The notes under the pieces were generated by a model, which did not search any database, was not told the DNA's origin, and saw only the letters and a program-made list of their open reading frames with translations. The position numbers were made by a program, and so were the translations under genes. DNA of 64,000 nt from Hyphomicrobium sp. NDB2Meth4 (lineage in GTDB: Bacteria > Pseudomonadota > Alphaproteobacteria > Rhizobiales > Hyphomicrobiaceae), in contig NZ_FPEJ01000013.1 in assembly GCF_900117445.1 (NCBI RefSeq), forward strand, positions 558,001-622,000. The letters run 5' to 3'. This document shows, piece after piece, positions 18,948 through 28,866 of this stretch. Each line of letters starts with the position of its first letter. Within the stretch, counting starts at the first letter, position 1.

Positions 18948-19358
18948 ATGCTGCAGCCCAAAAAGACGAAATTCCGTAAGACCTTCAAGGGTCGCATCCA
19001 CGGTGAAGCCAAGGGTGGCACGGCGCTCAACTTCGGCTCGCATGGTCTCAAGGCCGTTGAGCCCGAGCGCGTCACCGCCCGGCAGATCGAAGCTGCCCGT
19101 CGCGCCATCACGCGTCACATGAAGCGTGCTGGCCGCGTCTGGATCCGCATCTTCCCGGATGTTCCGGTGACGAAGAAGCCGGCCGAAGTTCGCATGGGCT
19201 CCGGCAAGGGCTCGATCGAATACTGGTGCGCGCGCGTCAAGCCGGGCCGCATCATGTTCGAACTCGATGGCGTGCCGGACCAGATTGCACGTGAAGCTCT
19301 CGTGCTTGGCGCTGCCAAGCTGCCGATCAAGACGCGTATCGTGACGCGTATCGGCTAA
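18948..19358 (+). CDS. rplP: 50S ribosomal protein L16
   Basis: L16 of 136 residues, a late-assembly protein that helps organise the A-site of the 50S subunit. It begins [19 protein letters not shown] and contains [37 protein letters not shown] and the [16 protein letters not shown] region. It is 35 nt after rpsC and 24 nt before rpmC. The length matches the family exactly. Confidence 0.98.
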   Translation: MLQPKKTKFRKTFKGRIHGEAKGGTALNFGSHGLKAVEPERVTARQIEAARRAITRHMKRAGRVWIRIFPDVPVTKKPAEVRMGSGKGSIEYWCARVKPGRIMFELDGVPDQIAREALVLGAAKLPIKTRIVTRIG

Positions 19359-19382
19359 AGACAGGACGAAGGATTTAAGGCG

Positions 19383-19595
19383 ATGAGCGCGGAAGCGTTT
19401 CGGGATTTGACCCTCGATCAGCTCGACGATCAGCTGCAGAAGCTCAAGAAGGAGCAGTTCAACCTGCGCTTTCAGCGGGCGTCCGGCCAGCTTGAGAACA
19501 CCTCGCGCGTACGCACCGTGCGCCGTGACATCGCCCGCTTGCTGACCATCGCGCGCCAGAAGCGCGCCGGCGGCACCAAGAGCGCCAAGGAGTAA
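19383..19595 (+). CDS. rpmC: 50S ribosomal protein L29
   Basis: L29 of 70 residues, a helical hairpin near the exit tunnel beside L23. The helix motif [20 protein letters not shown] followed by [14 protein letters not shown] identifies it. The start ATG follows AAGGATTTAAGGCG. Only 5 nt separate its stop from the rpsQ start, whose ribosome binding site (AAGGAG) lies within the end of rpmC. Confidence 0.97.
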   Translation: MSAEAFRDLTLDQLDDQLQKLKKEQFNLRFQRASGQLENTSRVRTVRRDIARLLTIARQKRAGGTKSAKE

Positions 19596-19600
19596 TTACG

Positions 19601-19837
19601 ATGCCGAAACGCGTGCTGCAGGGCGTGGTCGTCTCCGACAAGAACGACAAGACGGTGGTGGTCGAGGTCGAACGCCGCTACACCCACCCGCTGTTCAAGA
19701 AGACCGTGCGTCGCACAAAAAAGTATCACGCTCATGACGAAGCGAACGCCTTCAAGGTTGGCGACCGCGTCGAAATCGTTGAGAGCGCGCCGATCTCGAA
19801 GAACAAGCGTTGGGTCGTTCTGACCGAAGCTGGCTGA
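19601..19837 (+). CDS. rpsQ: 30S ribosomal protein S17
   Basis: S17 of 78 residues, a primary binder of the 16S 5' domain with an OB fold. The family signatures [20 protein letters not shown] and [19 protein letters not shown] are present. It is the last gene of the S10 unit; the rplN gene starts 70 nt later. No terminator is seen in between, so S10 and spc are probably transcribed together. Confidence 0.98.
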   Translation: MPKRVLQGVVVSDKNDKTVVVEVERRYTHPLFKKTVRRTKKYHAHDEANAFKVGDRVEIVESAPISKNKRWVVLTEAG

Positions 19838-19907
19838 TGAATTTGGGCGAGAGCCCGCTTGATGATGAAGCGCCGCCCGCGGGCGGTAGTTGGAAAGGGA
19901 AGCCGCG

Positions 19908-20276
19908 ATGATCCAGATGGAGACCAATCTCGACGTCGCTGACAATTCGGGCGCGCGCCGCGTTCAGTGCATCAAAGTGCTGGGCGGCTCGAAGCGCAAG
20001 TACGCGACTGTTGGCGACATCATCGTCGTCTCGGTCAAGGAAGCCATTCCGAAGGGTCGCGTTAAGAAGGGCCAGGTGATGAAGGCCGTCGTCGTGCGCA
20101 CTGCCAAGGGCGTGCGTCGTCCGGACGGATCGCTGATCCGCTTCGACCGTAACGCCGCCGTGCTGATCAACGCACAGGGCGAGCCGGTCGGCACCCGCAT
20201 CTTCGGGCCGGTCACCCGCGAGCTGCGCTCCAAGAACCACATGAAGATCGTATCGCTCGCGCCGGAGGTGCTGTAA
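19908..20276 (+). CDS. rplN: 50S ribosomal protein L14
   Basis: L14 of 122 residues, located at the subunit interface and contacted by RsfS. The start [20 protein letters not shown] is the family start; an in-frame ATG-like codon 18 nt upstream is rejected because GGAAAGGGA at 19892-19900 is well spaced for 19908. The tail [20 protein letters not shown] is diagnostic. It begins the spc segment, and its stop overlaps the rplX start (TAATG). Confidence 0.98.
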   Translation: MIQMETNLDVADNSGARRVQCIKVLGGSKRKYATVGDIIVVSVKEAIPKGRVKKGQVMKAVVVRTAKGVRRPDGSLIRFDRNAAVLINAQGEPVGTRIFGPVTRELRSKNHMKIVSLAPEVL

Positions 20277-20602
20277 TGGCCTCGTTGAAGATCAAAAAAG
20301 GCGATCACGTCATCGTCATCGCCGGCCGCGACAAGGGCAAGCACGGCGAAGTCGTTGAGATGCTCCCCAAGGAGCAGCGCGCGGTCGTCCGTGGCGTCAA
20401 CGTCGTTCGTCGTCACCAGCGCCAGACTGCCCAGCAGGAAGGCGGCATCATTTCCAAGGAAGCGCCGATCCACATTTCCAATCTGGCGCTCGAGGATCCC
20501 AAGGACGGCAAGCCGACCCGCGTCGGTTTCAAGCTCCTTGACGACGGCAAGAAGGTTCGCTTCGCCAAGCGTTCGGGCGAAGTCATTCCGGAGAGACACT
20601 AA
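20276..20602 (+). CDS. rplX: 50S ribosomal protein L24
   Basis: L24 of 108 residues, an assembly initiator at the exit tunnel with a KOW motif. The N-terminal [20 protein letters not shown] contains the KOW core, and the [20 protein letters not shown] region is conserved. The ATG overlaps the rplN stop by one base. rplE starts 4 nt after the stop, so the three genes are tightly coupled. Confidence 0.98.
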   Translation: MASLKIKKGDHVIVIAGRDKGKHGEVVEMLPKEQRAVVRGVNVVRRHQRQTAQQEGGIISKEAPIHISNLALEDPKDGKPTRVGFKLLDDGKKVRFAKRSGEVIPERH

Positions 20603-20605
20603 GTC

Positions 20606-21283
20606 ATGGCTGAGAAAGACAAACCGGCAAAGGCTCAAGGCGCCCCCAAGGGTGGCGCGCCGGCCAAGGCCGCAAAGGCAGACAAGAAGGCCGCAGCTTC
20701 CAAGGAGCCGCGCGCTCCTGCTGCGCCGCGTCCTGCTGACTACAAGCCGCGCATGAAGTCTCACTACGAGAAAGTCGTGCGCGACGCCCTGCAGGAGAAG
20801 TTCAAGTACGCGAACGTCATGCAGGTGCCGAAGATCGAGAAGATCGTTCTCAACATGGGCGTTGGCGAAGCTGTCAACGACCGCAAGAAAGTTGAGAGCG
20901 CAGCGGGCGACCTCGCCCTGATTTCCGGTCAGCGTCCCGTGCAGACCAAGTCGCGCAAGGCCATCGCAACCTACAAGTTGCGCGAAGGCATGCCGATCGG
21001 CGCCAAGGTGACGCTGCGCGGCGACCGCATGTACGAGTTCCTTGATCGCTTGGTCACCATCGCGCTGCCGCGCGTGAAGGACTTCCGCGGTCTGAACCCG
21101 AAGAGCTTCGATGGCCGTGGCAACTATGCCTGCGGTCTGAAAGAGCACATCGTGTTCCCCGAGATCGACTACGACAAGGTTGACCAGATCTGGGGTATGG
21201 ACATCATCGTTTGCACGTCGGCCACCACCGACGACGAGGCTCGCGAGCTCCTTCGCGGCTTCAACTTCCCGTTTCGCAGCTAG
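20606..21283 (+). CDS. rplE: 50S ribosomal protein L5 with N-terminal extension
   Basis: L5 of 225 residues; the E. coli protein has 179. The L5 core begins near residue 47 ([19 protein letters not shown]) and includes [19 protein letters not shown] and the 5S rRNA-binding region. The first 46 residues are a Lys/Ala/Pro-rich segment (such as [19 protein letters not shown]) absent from the E. coli protein. The ATG at 20606 lies 3 nt after the rplX stop. No ATG or GTG with good spacing is obvious at the core boundary, so the extension appears to be translated. Confidence 0.95.
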   Translation: MAEKDKPAKAQGAPKGGAPAKAAKADKKAAASKEPRAPAAPRPADYKPRMKSHYEKVVRDALQEKFKYANVMQVPKIEKIVLNMGVGEAVNDRKKVESAAGDLALISGQRPVQTKSRKAIATYKLREGMPIGAKVTLRGDRMYEFLDRLVTIALPRVKDFRGLNPKSFDGRGNYACGLKEHIVFPEIDYDKVDQIWGMDIIVCTSATTDDEARELLRGFNFPFRS

Positions 21284-21323
21284 AGGACCTCGGGCTGACC
21301 CGAAAGGCCTTTGGAGGAATTAA

Positions 21324-21629
21324 ATGGCTAAGACGAGCTCGGTAGAAAAGAACAACAGGCGCCGCCGCCTGTCGGCCCAGAAGGCCGAGAAGCGCAAGCG
21401 CCTCAAGGCGATTGCGAACGACCTCAAGCGTCCCGCTGAGGAGCGCTTCGCTGCGCGCATCAAGCTCGCCGAGATGCCGCGCAACTCATCGCCCACGCGC
21501 ATCCGCAACCGGTGCGAGCTCACCGGCCGTGCGCGCGGCTACTACCGCAAGCTCAGGATGTGCCGCAACCAGCTGCGCGACCTGGCGAGCCAGGGTCTGA
21601 TCCCCGGCATGGTCAAGTCGAGCTGGTAA
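21324..21629 (+). CDS. rpsN: 30S ribosomal protein S14
   Basis: S14 of 101 residues, the long zinc-independent form: the CxxC pairs of the short zinc form are absent. The conserved [20 protein letters not shown] and [19 protein letters not shown] segments identify it. TTGGAGGAA at 21311-21319 is a strong ribosome binding site. It lies between rplE and rpsH in the normal spc order. Confidence 0.98.
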   Translation: MAKTSSVEKNNRRRRLSAQKAEKRKRLKAIANDLKRPAEERFAARIKLAEMPRNSSPTRIRNRCELTGRARGYYRKLRMCRNQLRDLASQGLIPGMVKSSW

Positions 21630-21645
21630 GCGGGAGGACTGCACA

Positions 21646-22044
21646 ATGTCGATCAACGATCCTCTGGGCGATATGCTCACACGCATCCGCAATGCGCAGA
21701 TGCGTCGCCGCCCGAAAGTCGTGACCCCGGCTTCCAACATCCGCGCGCGCGTCCTCGACGTGCTCGAAGAGGAAGGCTATATCCGCGGCTACTCGCGCGT
21801 TGAGCAGAAGGGTGCTCTGCCGGTCTTCGAGATCGAGCTGAAGTACTACAACGGCCAACCCGCAATCCGCGAAATCCAGCGCGTGTCGACGCCGGGTCGC
21901 CGCGTTTATTCGCCGGTGCGTGACATCCCGACTGTCGCCAACGGCCTCGGCGTTGCGATCCTCTCCACGCCCAAGGGCGTGATGTCGGACTCGAAAGCGC
22001 GCGAAGAGAACGTCGGTGGCGAGGTTCTCTGCAGCATCTTCTAA
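21646..22044 (+). CDS. rpsH: 30S ribosomal protein S8
   Basis: S8 of 132 residues, a primary 16S central-domain binder and in E. coli the translational repressor of the spc operon. It begins [20 protein letters not shown]. The C-terminal [20 protein letters not shown] motif is diagnostic. GGGAGGA at 21632-21638 serves as ribosome binding site. An S8-binding site in the rplX-rplE mRNA, known in E. coli, was not assessed here. Confidence 0.98.
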   Translation: MSINDPLGDMLTRIRNAQMRRRPKVVTPASNIRARVLDVLEEEGYIRGYSRVEQKGALPVFEIELKYYNGQPAIREIQRVSTPGRRVYSPVRDIPTVANGLGVAILSTPKGVMSDSKAREENVGGEVLCSIF

Positions 22045-22091
22045 TCCGCGGCCCGCTGTGAGCGGGCGCGCTTCAAGGCTTTGGAACGACA

Positions 22092-22634
22092 ATGTCACGT
22101 ATCGGCAAAAAACCAGTCCCGGTCCCGTCCAATGTGACGGCGACTGTCAATGGTCGAGAGGTCAAGGTCAAAGGACCCAAGGGCGAGCTCGCCTTCACGG
22201 TTCCTGACCAGATCAAGGTCGAAAAGACGGACGCCGGCATCGAGGTAACCCCGACCGACGAGACGAAGCTCGCACGCTCCATGTGGGGCATGTCGCGCAC
22301 GATGATCTCCAATCTGATCGGTGGCGTCACCAACGGTTACTCGCGCACCCTGGAAATCCAGGGCGTCGGTTTCCGCGCCGCGATGAAGGGCAAGGATCAG
22401 CTGCAGCTCAACATCGGCTTCAGCCACGATGTCGTCCACCAGATCCCCTCAGGCGTGGAAGTGAAGGTTTCCGGCGCCAAGCAGGAAATCATCACGGTGA
22501 CCGGCATCGACCGCCAGCTCGTCGGCCAGGTGGCAGCCAACATCCGCGCTTCTCGCCCGCCCGAGCCCTACCAGGGCAAGGGTATTCGCTACCAGGGCGA
22601 ATATATCTTCCGCAAGGAAGGCAAGAAGAAATAA
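22092..22634 (+). CDS. rplF: 50S ribosomal protein L6
   Basis: L6 of 180 residues, with two related domains, near the factor-binding site. It begins [20 protein letters not shown]. The C-terminal signature [20 protein letters not shown] is intact and ends in a short Lys tail. The ATG follows TTGGAACGACA. rplR begins 13 nt after the stop. Confidence 0.98.
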   Translation: MSRIGKKPVPVPSNVTATVNGREVKVKGPKGELAFTVPDQIKVEKTDAGIEVTPTDETKLARSMWGMSRTMISNLIGGVTNGYSRTLEIQGVGFRAAMKGKDQLQLNIGFSHDVVHQIPSGVEVKVSGAKQEIITVTGIDRQLVGQVAANIRASRPPEPYQGKGIRYQGEYIFRKEGKKK

Positions 22635-22646
22635 GGACGCCAGGCT

Positions 22647-23009
22647 ATGAACGCGCTCACGAAACTCTTTGATCGGCGCAAGTCCCGCGTCCGTCGCACG
22701 CTCAAGGCGAACTCGACGGGACGCCCGCGCTTGTCGGTGCATCGTTCCTCGAAGAACATCTATGTCCAGGTCATCGACGATGCCCAGGGCAAGACGCTCG
22801 CCGCCGCATCGACGCTTGAGAAGGATCTCAAGTCGTCGCTGAAGACCGGCGCCGACAAGGCGGCTGCGGCTGCCGTTGGTAAGCTCATTGCCGAGCGCGC
22901 CATCAAGGCCGGCGTCAAGGACGTCGTCTTTGATCGCGGCGGCTTCATCTATCATGGCCGCGTGAAAGCGCTGGCCGACGCCGCACGTGAAGGCGGCCTG
23001 AACTTCTAA
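22647..23009 (+). CDS. rplR: 50S ribosomal protein L18
   Basis: L18 of 120 residues, a 5S rRNA-binding protein of the central protuberance. The N-terminal [20 protein letters not shown] and the C-terminal [20 protein letters not shown] are typical. AAGGA at 22632-22637 spans the rplF stop, so translation is probably coupled. It is followed 18 nt later by rpsE. Confidence 0.98.
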   Translation: MNALTKLFDRRKSRVRRTLKANSTGRPRLSVHRSSKNIYVQVIDDAQGKTLAAASTLEKDLKSSLKTGADKAAAAAVGKLIAERAIKAGVKDVVFDRGGFIYHGRVKALADAAREGGLNF

Positions 23010-23026
23010 GCGAAGAGGATTGCATC

Positions 23027-23605
23027 GTGGCACGTGCCCCAGGAAGAGACCGCGGCGGTCGCGATCGCGAAGAGCGCGATAGCGAGTTCACCGAGAAGCT
23101 CGTTCACATCAACCGCGTCGCCAAGGTCGTGAAGGGCGGTAAGCGTTTCGGCTTCGCCGCGCTTGTGGTCGTGGGCGACCTCAAGGGTCGCGTCGGCTTC
23201 GGTCATGGCAAGGCCCGCGAGGTGCCGGAAGCCATCCGCAAGGCCACCGAGGCCGCCAAGCGTTCGCTGCTGCGCGTGCCGCTGCGCGATGCTCGCACGC
23301 TGCATCACGACAGCGAGGGCCGTCACGGCTCTGGTAAGGTCGTGGTTCGCTCGGCCCCGGCTGGTACCGGTATCATCGCCGGTGGCGCTATGCGCGCTGT
23401 GTTCGAGATGCTTGGCGTGCACGACGTCGTCGCCAAGTCGCTCGGCTCGACCAACCCCTACAACGTGGTGCGTGCAACTTTTGATGCCCTGAAGCATCAG
23501 GAGAACCCGCGTGCCGTTGCCGCCCGTCGCAACAAGAAGGTGAGCGAGATCGTCTCGCGCCGCCGTGACGGATCGGCTGCTGGCGAGGCCGCCGCCGAGG
23601 CGTAA
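23027..23605 (+). CDS. rpsE: 30S ribosomal protein S5
   Basis: S5 of 192 residues, at the mRNA entry site and important for fidelity. The start is GTG at 23027, preceded by GAAGAGGA at 23012-23019. The N-terminal double-stranded RNA-binding domain ([18 protein letters not shown]) and the [18 protein letters not shown] region are intact. Compared with E. coli there is an Arg/Asp/Glu-rich N-terminal lead and an Ala/Gly/Arg-rich C-terminal tail. Confidence 0.97.
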   Translation: MARAPGRDRGGRDREERDSEFTEKLVHINRVAKVVKGGKRFGFAALVVVGDLKGRVGFGHGKAREVPEAIRKATEAAKRSLLRVPLRDARTLHHDSEGRHGSGKVVVRSAPAGTGIIAGGAMRAVFEMLGVHDVVAKSLGSTNPYNVVRATFDALKHQENPRAVAARRNKKVSEIVSRRRDGSAAGEAAAEA

Positions 23606-23640
23606 AGCTTCACGCGCGGCATACGCAAGGAACGAGAGCC

Positions 23641-23847
23641 ATGGCTAAGAAGACCATCACCGTCGAGCAGATCGCTAGCGCCAACCGTCGCCCGGAAATC
23701 CAGACGCAGACGCTGCGCGGCCTCGGCCTCGACAAGCTGCATCGTCGGCGCGAGCTGGAGGACACTCCGGCAATCCGCGGCATGATCAACAAGGTTCCGC
23801 ATCTCGTGCGCATCATCGAAGATGCGCCGGCGGGCAAGAAATCCTGA
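23641..23847 (+). CDS. rpmD: 50S ribosomal protein L30
   Basis: L30 of 68 residues, slightly longer than the roughly 60 usual. The family motif [20 protein letters not shown] followed by [16 protein letters not shown] is clear. AAGGAACGAGA precedes the ATG. It stands between rpsE and rplO as in other spc operons. The C-terminal extra residues (APAGKKS) are Lys-rich. Confidence 0.97.
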   Translation: MAKKTITVEQIASANRRPEIQTQTLRGLGLDKLHRRRELEDTPAIRGMINKVPHLVRIIEDAPAGKKS

Positions 23848-23862
23848 AGGAGCTAGGGTCCG

Positions 23863-24417
23863 ATGCGGCTCAATGAGATCAAGGACAAGCACGGCTCGCG
23901 CAAGGAACGCCTGCGCGTCGGCCGCGGCATTGGTTCCGGCGTCGGCAAGACGGGTGGCCGGGGTGGCAAGGGCCAGACGGCTCGCACCGGCGTTGCCATC
24001 GGAGGCTTCGAAGGCGGCCAGATGCCTTTGCATCGTCGCTTGCCGAAGCGTGGCTTCAACAAGTGGCGCCGCAAGGACTACAACGAGATCAACGTCGGCA
24101 CGCTGCAGCAGGCGATCGCTGACAAGCGTCTTGACGCAGGCAAGCCGGTGAACCTCGAGGCCCTGATCGAGGCTGGCATTCTTCGCCGCGCCAAGGATGG
24201 CCTGCGCCTGCTCGGCGACGGCGAGATCACGGCGAAGGTCGCTCTGACCGTCGATCATGTCTCGGCGACCGCCCGCGCGGCGATCGAGAAGGCCGGCGGC
24301 ACGATCACGCTGATCGAAAAGAAGGTGCTTCCCGCGGACGAGGCGAAGCGCAAAAAGACGGCGGCCAAGAAGAGCGCTTCGAGCGCCAAGAAGCCTGCCG
24401 GAGCCGGCGAGGAATAA
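23863..24417 (+). CDS. rplO: 50S ribosomal protein L15 with Lys/Ala tail
   Basis: L15 of 184 residues; the E. coli protein has 144. The glycine/arginine-rich N-terminal region ([20 protein letters not shown]) that threads into 23S rRNA and the core are intact. From about residue 150 the sequence becomes a Lys/Ala/Ser-rich tail ([20 protein letters not shown]). AAGGAG at 23846-23851 overlaps the end of rpmD. A 150-nt gap with a hairpin separates it from secY. Confidence 0.97.
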   Translation: MRLNEIKDKHGSRKERLRVGRGIGSGVGKTGGRGGKGQTARTGVAIGGFEGGQMPLHRRLPKRGFNKWRRKDYNEINVGTLQQAIADKRLDAGKPVNLEALIEAGILRRAKDGLRLLGDGEITAKVALTVDHVSATARAAIEKAGGTITLIEKKVLPADEAKRKKTAAKKSASSAKKPAGAGEE

Positions 24418-24433
24418 ACCTTGGCGCAGATAG

Positions 24434-24459
24434 GCGTCGGCAGCGCTCGCCGCCGACGC
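24434..24459 (+). promoter_or_regulatory. Hairpin between rplO and secY
   Basis: GCGTCGGC at 24434-24441 pairs perfectly with GCCGACGC at 24452-24459 around a 10-nt loop, 17 nt after rplO. No T-run follows. The 150-nt rplO-secY gap holds no gene. A role in lowering secY output relative to the ribosomal proteins is only a guess. Confidence 0.35.
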
Positions 24460-24567
24460 TAGTATATCAGGCGGCGTTGTCGCACCTGGGGCGTGCTCCC
24501 ATCTTAGGCGAGGGGAAAACCACAGGGCGGCCCACTGCCAGGGGCGCGAAGGTCGGGAGAACGAACA

Positions 24568-25923
24568 ATGGTATCCGCTGCCGAGCAGCTAGCCGCCAAT
24601 CTCAACTTTGGCGCTTTCGCCAAGGCCGAGGATCTTAAGCGCCGCATCTATTTCACGCTCGGCGCGCTCATCGTCTACCGCTTCGGAACATTCATTCCGC
24701 TGCCCGGCATCAATCCGACGGCATTCGCGCAGACCTTCCACGCGAACGCCGGCGGCATTCTCGGCATGTTCAACATGTTCGCGGGTGGCGCCGTCGAGCG
24801 TATGGCGATCTTCGCCCTCAACATCATGCCGTACATCTCGGCATCGATCATCATGCAGCTCATGAGCTCGATGTCGCCCAAGCTCGAAGCCTTGAAAAAG
24901 GAAGGCGAGCAGGGTCGCAAGCAGATCAACCAGTATACGCGCTATCTCACCGTGGTGCTGGCCGCCTTCCAGGCCTACGGCATCGCCATCGGTCTCGAGG
25001 GATCGAGCAGCGCCGCGGGCCCCGTCGTTATCGAGCCCGGCTGGTTCTTCCGCATCACCACCGTCATCACGCTGGTGGGCGGTACGTTGTTCCTGATGTG
25101 GCTCGGCGAGCAGATCACGCAGCGCGGCGTTGGCAACGGCATCTCGCTGATCATCTTCGCCGGCATCGTCGCCGGATTGCCGACGGCACTCGTCGGTCTC
25201 TTCGAGCTGGCCCGCACCGGGTCGCTGTCGGTCGGACTGCTGCTCGGTCTCCTTGCGCTGATGCTGGCCGTCGTCGCCGCCATCGTCTACATGGAGCGCG
25301 CTCAGCGCCGGCTTCTGATCCAGTATCCCAAGCGACAGGTCGGAAATCGCATGTTCCAAGGCGATTCCTCGCATCTTCCGCTGAAGCTGAACTCCGCTGG
25401 CGTCATTCCGCCGATCTTCGCTTCCTCGCTGCTGTTGTTGCCGATCACTGCGGCCCAGTTCACCGCGGGCCAGGGCCCGAGCTGGCTGAACGAGCTTACG
25501 GCCGCGCTCGGCACCGGTCAGCCGCTCCACATTCTTCTCTATGTGGCGCTGATCATCTTCTTCGCCTTCTTCTACACCGCCGTCGTCTTCAATCCTAAGG
25601 AGACCGCAGACAACCTGCGCAAGTACGGCGGCTTCCTGCCTGGCATCCGCCCTGGTGAGAAGACGGCCGAATACATCGACTACGTCTTGACGCGCATTAC
25701 CGTCGTTGGCGCCCTCTACCTCGCCGCGGTCTGCGTATTGCCCGAAATACTCATTTCCTATGCGGGTGTGCCGTTCTACTTTGGCGGTACCTCGCTGCTC
25801 ATCGCGGTGAGCGTGACGATGGATACCGTGGCACAGGTGCAGAGCCATCTGCTCGCGCACCAGTACGAAGGCCTTATCAAGAAGGCCAAGCTAAGAGGCG
25901 CGACGGGGCGAGGGCGGAGATGA
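24568..25923 (+). CDS. secY: Protein translocase channel subunit SecY
   Basis: SecY of 451 residues, the ten-helix inner-membrane channel for Sec-dependent export and membrane insertion. The plug/second-helix region ([20 protein letters not shown]), the cytoplasmic loop with [15 protein letters not shown], the [14 protein letters not shown] helix and the C-terminal [20 protein letters not shown] region are typical. GGGAGAACGAACA precedes the ATG. Its TGA overlaps the adk start (ATGA), the usual secY-adk coupling. Confidence 0.98.
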   Translation: MVSAAEQLAANLNFGAFAKAEDLKRRIYFTLGALIVYRFGTFIPLPGINPTAFAQTFHANAGGILGMFNMFAGGAVERMAIFALNIMPYISASIIMQLMSSMSPKLEALKKEGEQGRKQINQYTRYLTVVLAAFQAYGIAIGLEGSSSAAGPVVIEPGWFFRITTVITLVGGTLFLMWLGEQITQRGVGNGISLIIFAGIVAGLPTALVGLFELARTGSLSVGLLLGLLALMLAVVAAIVYMERAQRRLLIQYPKRQVGNRMFQGDSSHLPLKLNSAGVIPPIFASSLLLLPITAAQFTAGQGPSWLNELTAALGTGQPLHILLYVALIIFFAFFYTAVVFNPKETADNLRKYGGFLPGIRPGEKTAEYIDYVLTRITVVGALYLAAVCVLPEILISYAGVPFYFGGTSLLIAVSVTMDTVAQVQSHLLAHQYEGLIKKAKLRGATGRGRR

Positions 25924-26513
25924 ACTTGATCCTGCTGGGTCCACCAGGAGCCGGCAAAGGAACGCAAGCCGAGAATCTAGCGAAGCGGCGGGGGCTGGTT
26001 CAGCTCTCAACGGGCGATATGCTCCGGGCGGCGGTCAAAGCCGGTACGCCCGTGGGCCTTGAAGCCAGCGCCATCATGGAGGCTGGCGGCCTTGTGCCCG
26101 ACGAAGTGGTGATCAAGATCATCGCCGAGCGGATCAAGGAGCCCGACTGCGTTAACGGCTTCATTCTCGACGGCTTCCCGCGCACACTGAAGCAGGCCGC
26201 CGCGCTCGACGAGCTGCTTGGCTTCCAAGGCAAGAAGCTCGATGCCGTCGTCGAGCTGAAGGTCGATGACAACGCACTCGCCGCCCGGATCGAGAATCGG
26301 GCGCGTGAGACGATTGCCGCCGGCGGCGTGCCGCGCAGCGATGATAACGCCGAAGCCCTGAAGAAGCGGCTGATGGCGTACTATCGCGAGACCGCGCCGC
26401 TGATTGGTTACTATTTCGCCAAGGGAAAACTGAGCTGTGTCGATGGCATGGCTCCGATCCCGGAAGTCGCAGCTCAACTGGACGACGTTCTGAACAGCGT
26501 CGTCGCACCCTAA
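25920..26513 (+). CDS. adk: Adenylate kinase, short-LID type
   Basis: Adenylate kinase of 197 residues, converting ATP + AMP to 2 ADP. The P-loop [14 protein letters not shown], the AMP-binding [10 protein letters not shown] region and the [13 protein letters not shown] motif are intact. The LID is the short form ([20 protein letters not shown]) without the zinc-binding cysteines of long-LID enzymes, as normal in alphaproteobacteria. It overlaps the secY stop by 4 nt and ends the spc segment. Confidence 0.98.
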   Translation: MNLILLGPPGAGKGTQAENLAKRRGLVQLSTGDMLRAAVKAGTPVGLEASAIMEAGGLVPDEVVIKIIAERIKEPDCVNGFILDGFPRTLKQAAALDELLGFQGKKLDAVVELKVDDNALAARIENRARETIAAGGVPRSDDNAEALKKRLMAYYRETAPLIGYYFAKGKLSCVDGMAPIPEVAAQLDDVLNSVVAP

Positions 26514-26532
26514 AAAAACCATTATCGGCCAA

Positions 26533-26561
26533 TTGACGGAGACGTAGTGCTTCGGTACAAC
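26533..26561 (+). promoter_or_regulatory. Promoter upstream of rpsM-rpsK-rpoA-rplQ
   Basis: TTGACG at 26533-26538 and TACAAC at 26556-26561 are separated by 17 nt. It lies 20 nt after the adk stop and would start transcription near 26568, just before a long hairpin. It can serve the alpha segment independently of spc read-through. Confidence 0.6.
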
Positions 26562-26572
26562 ACCGCGTTCTT

Positions 26573-26629
26573 AACGCACGCTCGCAGCCGCCCGAACTGG
26601 AAACAGTCGGGCTGGAGAGGTGCGTTTTT
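26573..26629 (+). promoter_or_regulatory. Attenuator-like hairpin in the rpsM leader
   Basis: AACGCAC at 26573-26579 pairs with GTGCGTT at 26620-26626, and inside it GCCCGAACT pairs with AGTCGGGC (one bulge), with TTTTT ending at 26629. It may be a terminator for secY-adk or, because the preceding promoter would start within about 5 nt of it, an attenuator or r-protein-binding leader for rpsM. Confidence 0.5.
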
Positions 26630-26723
26630 GGCGCATGAACTCTAACCACTAAAAGCAGCGGGATTGCCGCGTCGGGGGCGGCGAGCCTCAAGCCGGCGGC
26701 AATCGATACCTCAGGAGAAACGT

Positions 26724-27095
26724 GTGGCCCGTATCGCAGGCGTCAACATTCCGACGCAGAAGCGCGTAGTGATCGCGCTGCAGTATATTCATGGCATTGG
26801 TCCGAAGTTCGCCACCGACATCTGCACCAAGGTCGGCATTCCTGCCGAGCGGCGTGTCAACGAACTGACGGACGCCGAAGTGCTGCAGATTCGCGAGACG
26901 ATCGATCGCGATTATCTCGTCGAAGGCGACCTGCGCCGCGAAGTCATCACCAATATCAAGCGCCTTATGGACCTCGGCTGCTACCGCGGCCTGCGTCATC
27001 GTAAGGGTCTGCCCGTTCACGGCCAGCGCACGCACACCAACGCGCGCACCCGCAAGGGTCCGGCCAAGCCGATCGCTGGCAAGAAGAAAGCCTAA
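26724..27095 (+). CDS. rpsM: 30S ribosomal protein S13
   Basis: S13 of 123 residues, in the 30S head at bridges B1a/B1b and contacting P-site tRNA. The GTG at 26724 is chosen because AGGAGA at 26713-26718 is correctly spaced and the family starts [14 protein letters not shown]; the longer in-frame ORF upstream has no family match. The C-terminal [20 protein letters not shown] signature is intact. It begins the alpha segment. Confidence 0.97.
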   Translation: MARIAGVNIPTQKRVVIALQYIHGIGPKFATDICTKVGIPAERRVNELTDAEVLQIRETIDRDYLVEGDLRREVITNIKRLMDLGCYRGLRHRKGLPVHGQRTHTNARTRKGPAKPIAGKKKA

Positions 27096-27189
27096 TCGGT
27101 TCATCAGGGGCGGCCTCCTCGGCTGTCCCTATTCGGTTTTGACGAAATTCGCATGACGGGCCGCGCGGCGGCCTCTGGAGAGACGACGG

Positions 27190-27597
27190 ATGGCCAAAGA
27201 TACAACCGCTGCTGGAGGACGCGCCAAGGTGCGTCGCCGCGAAAAGAAGAACATCACGTCGGGCGTCGCGCACGTCAACGCGTCGTTCAACAACACCATG
27301 ATCACCATCACCGACGCTCAGGGCAACACGATTGCCTGGTCTTCGTCGGGCACCAAGGGCTTCAAGGGCTCGCGCAAGTCGACGCCGTATGCTGCCCAGG
27401 TCGCCGCCGAAGATGCCGGCCGCAAGGCTCAGGAGCACGGCATGAAGATTCTCGAGGTCGAGGTTTGCGGTCCTGGCTCCGGCCGTGAGTCGGCGCTTCG
27501 CGCCCTCCAGTCGGTTGGCTTCCAGATCACCTCGATCCGCGACGTGACGCCGATTCCGCACAACGGTTGCCGCCCGCGCAAGCGTCGTCGCGTCTAA
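27190..27597 (+). CDS. rpsK: 30S ribosomal protein S11
   Basis: S11 of 135 residues, lining the mRNA exit on the 30S platform. The conserved [20 protein letters not shown] and [20 protein letters not shown] segments are intact, as is the C-terminal [18 protein letters not shown] short Lys/Arg/Ala N-terminal lead adds a few residues over the E. coli form. CTGGAGAGA precedes the ATG. The 94-nt gap after rpsM has no distinct element. Confidence 0.98.
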   Translation: MAKDTTAAGGRAKVRRREKKNITSGVAHVNASFNNTMITITDAQGNTIAWSSSGTKGFKGSRKSTPYAAQVAAEDAGRKAQEHGMKILEVEVCGPGSGRESALRALQSVGFQITSIRDVTPIPHNGCRPRKRRRV

Positions 27598-27719
27598 CAC
27601 TATTCCGGCGGGACGAGGATTCCGTCCCGCCGTGCGCCGCTCTGAAGCGTGCGCTGCCGCAAGCTGAATTCAATTTGCCTGCCACCCCCGGCGCAGGCAC
27701 CCAGGTAGCGAGGCACCCC

Positions 27720-28745
27720 GTGGTGAACGTTCTACAGAAGAACTGGCAGGACCTTATCAAGCCGAACAAGCTCGATGTTGCGTCGGGCCGTGATCGCAAT
27801 CGTGTCGCGACGGTCGTCGCCGAGCCGCTAGAACGTGGCTTCGGCATGACGCTCGGTAACGCGCTCCGCCGCGTGCTGCTGTCGTCGCTTCAGGGCGCCG
27901 CCATCAAGACCGTCCAGATCGACGGCGTGCTGCACGAGTTCTCCTCGATCCCATCCGTGCGTGAGGATGTCACCAACATCGTCCTCAACATCAAGGAAAT
28001 CGCGCTGCGCATTCACTCCGAAGGCGTGAAGCGCATGGTCCTCAAGAAGGAAGGCGGCGGTCCCGTCCGCGCCAAGGACATCGAGGCCGGCCCCGACGTC
28101 GAGATCCTCAACCCCGAGCACGTGATCTGCACCCTCGACCAGGGCGCCTCCATCCGCATGGAGTTCACGGCCGACATGGGCAAGGGCTACGTGCCTGCCG
28201 ATCGCAACCGCCCGGAAGACGCCCCCATCGGCCTCATCCCGGTCGACAGCCTCTACACGCCGGTCAAGAAGGTCTCTTACAAGGTCGAGAACACCCGCGA
28301 GGGCCAGATCCTCGACTATGACAAGCTGACCATGACCGTTGAGACGGATGGCTCGGTGAAGCCGGAGGACGCGATCGCGCTTGCCGCCCGCATCCTGCAG
28401 GACCAGCTCGCCGTCTTCATCAACTTCGAAGAGCCGAAGAAGGCCGTCGAGGAGACGCGTCATCCCGAGCTGGCGTTCAACGCCGCGCTGCTCAAGAAGG
28501 TCGACGAGCTCGAGCTTTCCGTCCGCTCAGCCAACTGCTTGAAGAACGACAACATCGTCTACATCGGCGACCTCATTCAGAAGACCGAGGCCGAGATGCT
28601 GCGCACGCCGAACTTCGGCCGCAAGTCGCTCAACGAGATCAAGGAGGTTCTCGCCTCCATGGGGCTGCACCTCGGCATGGAAGTGCCGAACTGGCCGCCG
28701 GACAACATCGAAGAGCTGGCCAAGCGCTTCGAGGATCAGTACTAA
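27720..28745 (+). CDS. rpoA: RNA polymerase alpha subunit
   Basis: Alpha of 341 residues. Two adjacent GTG codons at 27720 and 27723 can start the protein (reading [18 protein letters not shown]); the AGG at 27711-27713 suits either, and 27720 is used. The dimerisation/assembly domain (with [20 protein letters not shown]) spans about residues 1-235 and the C-terminal DNA- and activator-contact domain ([20 protein letters not shown]) about 260-325. It follows rpsK by 122 nt and precedes rplQ. rpsD, which adjoins rpoA in E. coli, is absent, as is normal in alphaproteobacteria. Confidence 0.97.
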   Translation: MVNVLQKNWQDLIKPNKLDVASGRDRNRVATVVAEPLERGFGMTLGNALRRVLLSSLQGAAIKTVQIDGVLHEFSSIPSVREDVTNIVLNIKEIALRIHSEGVKRMVLKKEGGGPVRAKDIEAGPDVEILNPEHVICTLDQGASIRMEFTADMGKGYVPADRNRPEDAPIGLIPVDSLYTPVKKVSYKVENTREGQILDYDKLTMTVETDGSVKPEDAIALAARILQDQLAVFINFEEPKKAVEETRHPELAFNAALLKKVDELELSVRSANCLKNDNIVYIGDLIQKTEAEMLRTPNFGRKSLNEIKEVLASMGLHLGMEVPNWPPDNIEELAKRFEDQY

Positions 28746-28866
28746 GCCGGGCGTAGGCGGCAGAATCTCGGACGAGATCAACTGCCGCCACGCTCATTAT
28801 TGACGACCAAGGCAATCAAGGAGGGGCCGAAGAACCCCCCATTGCACAACGTAAGGGAAAGACACG

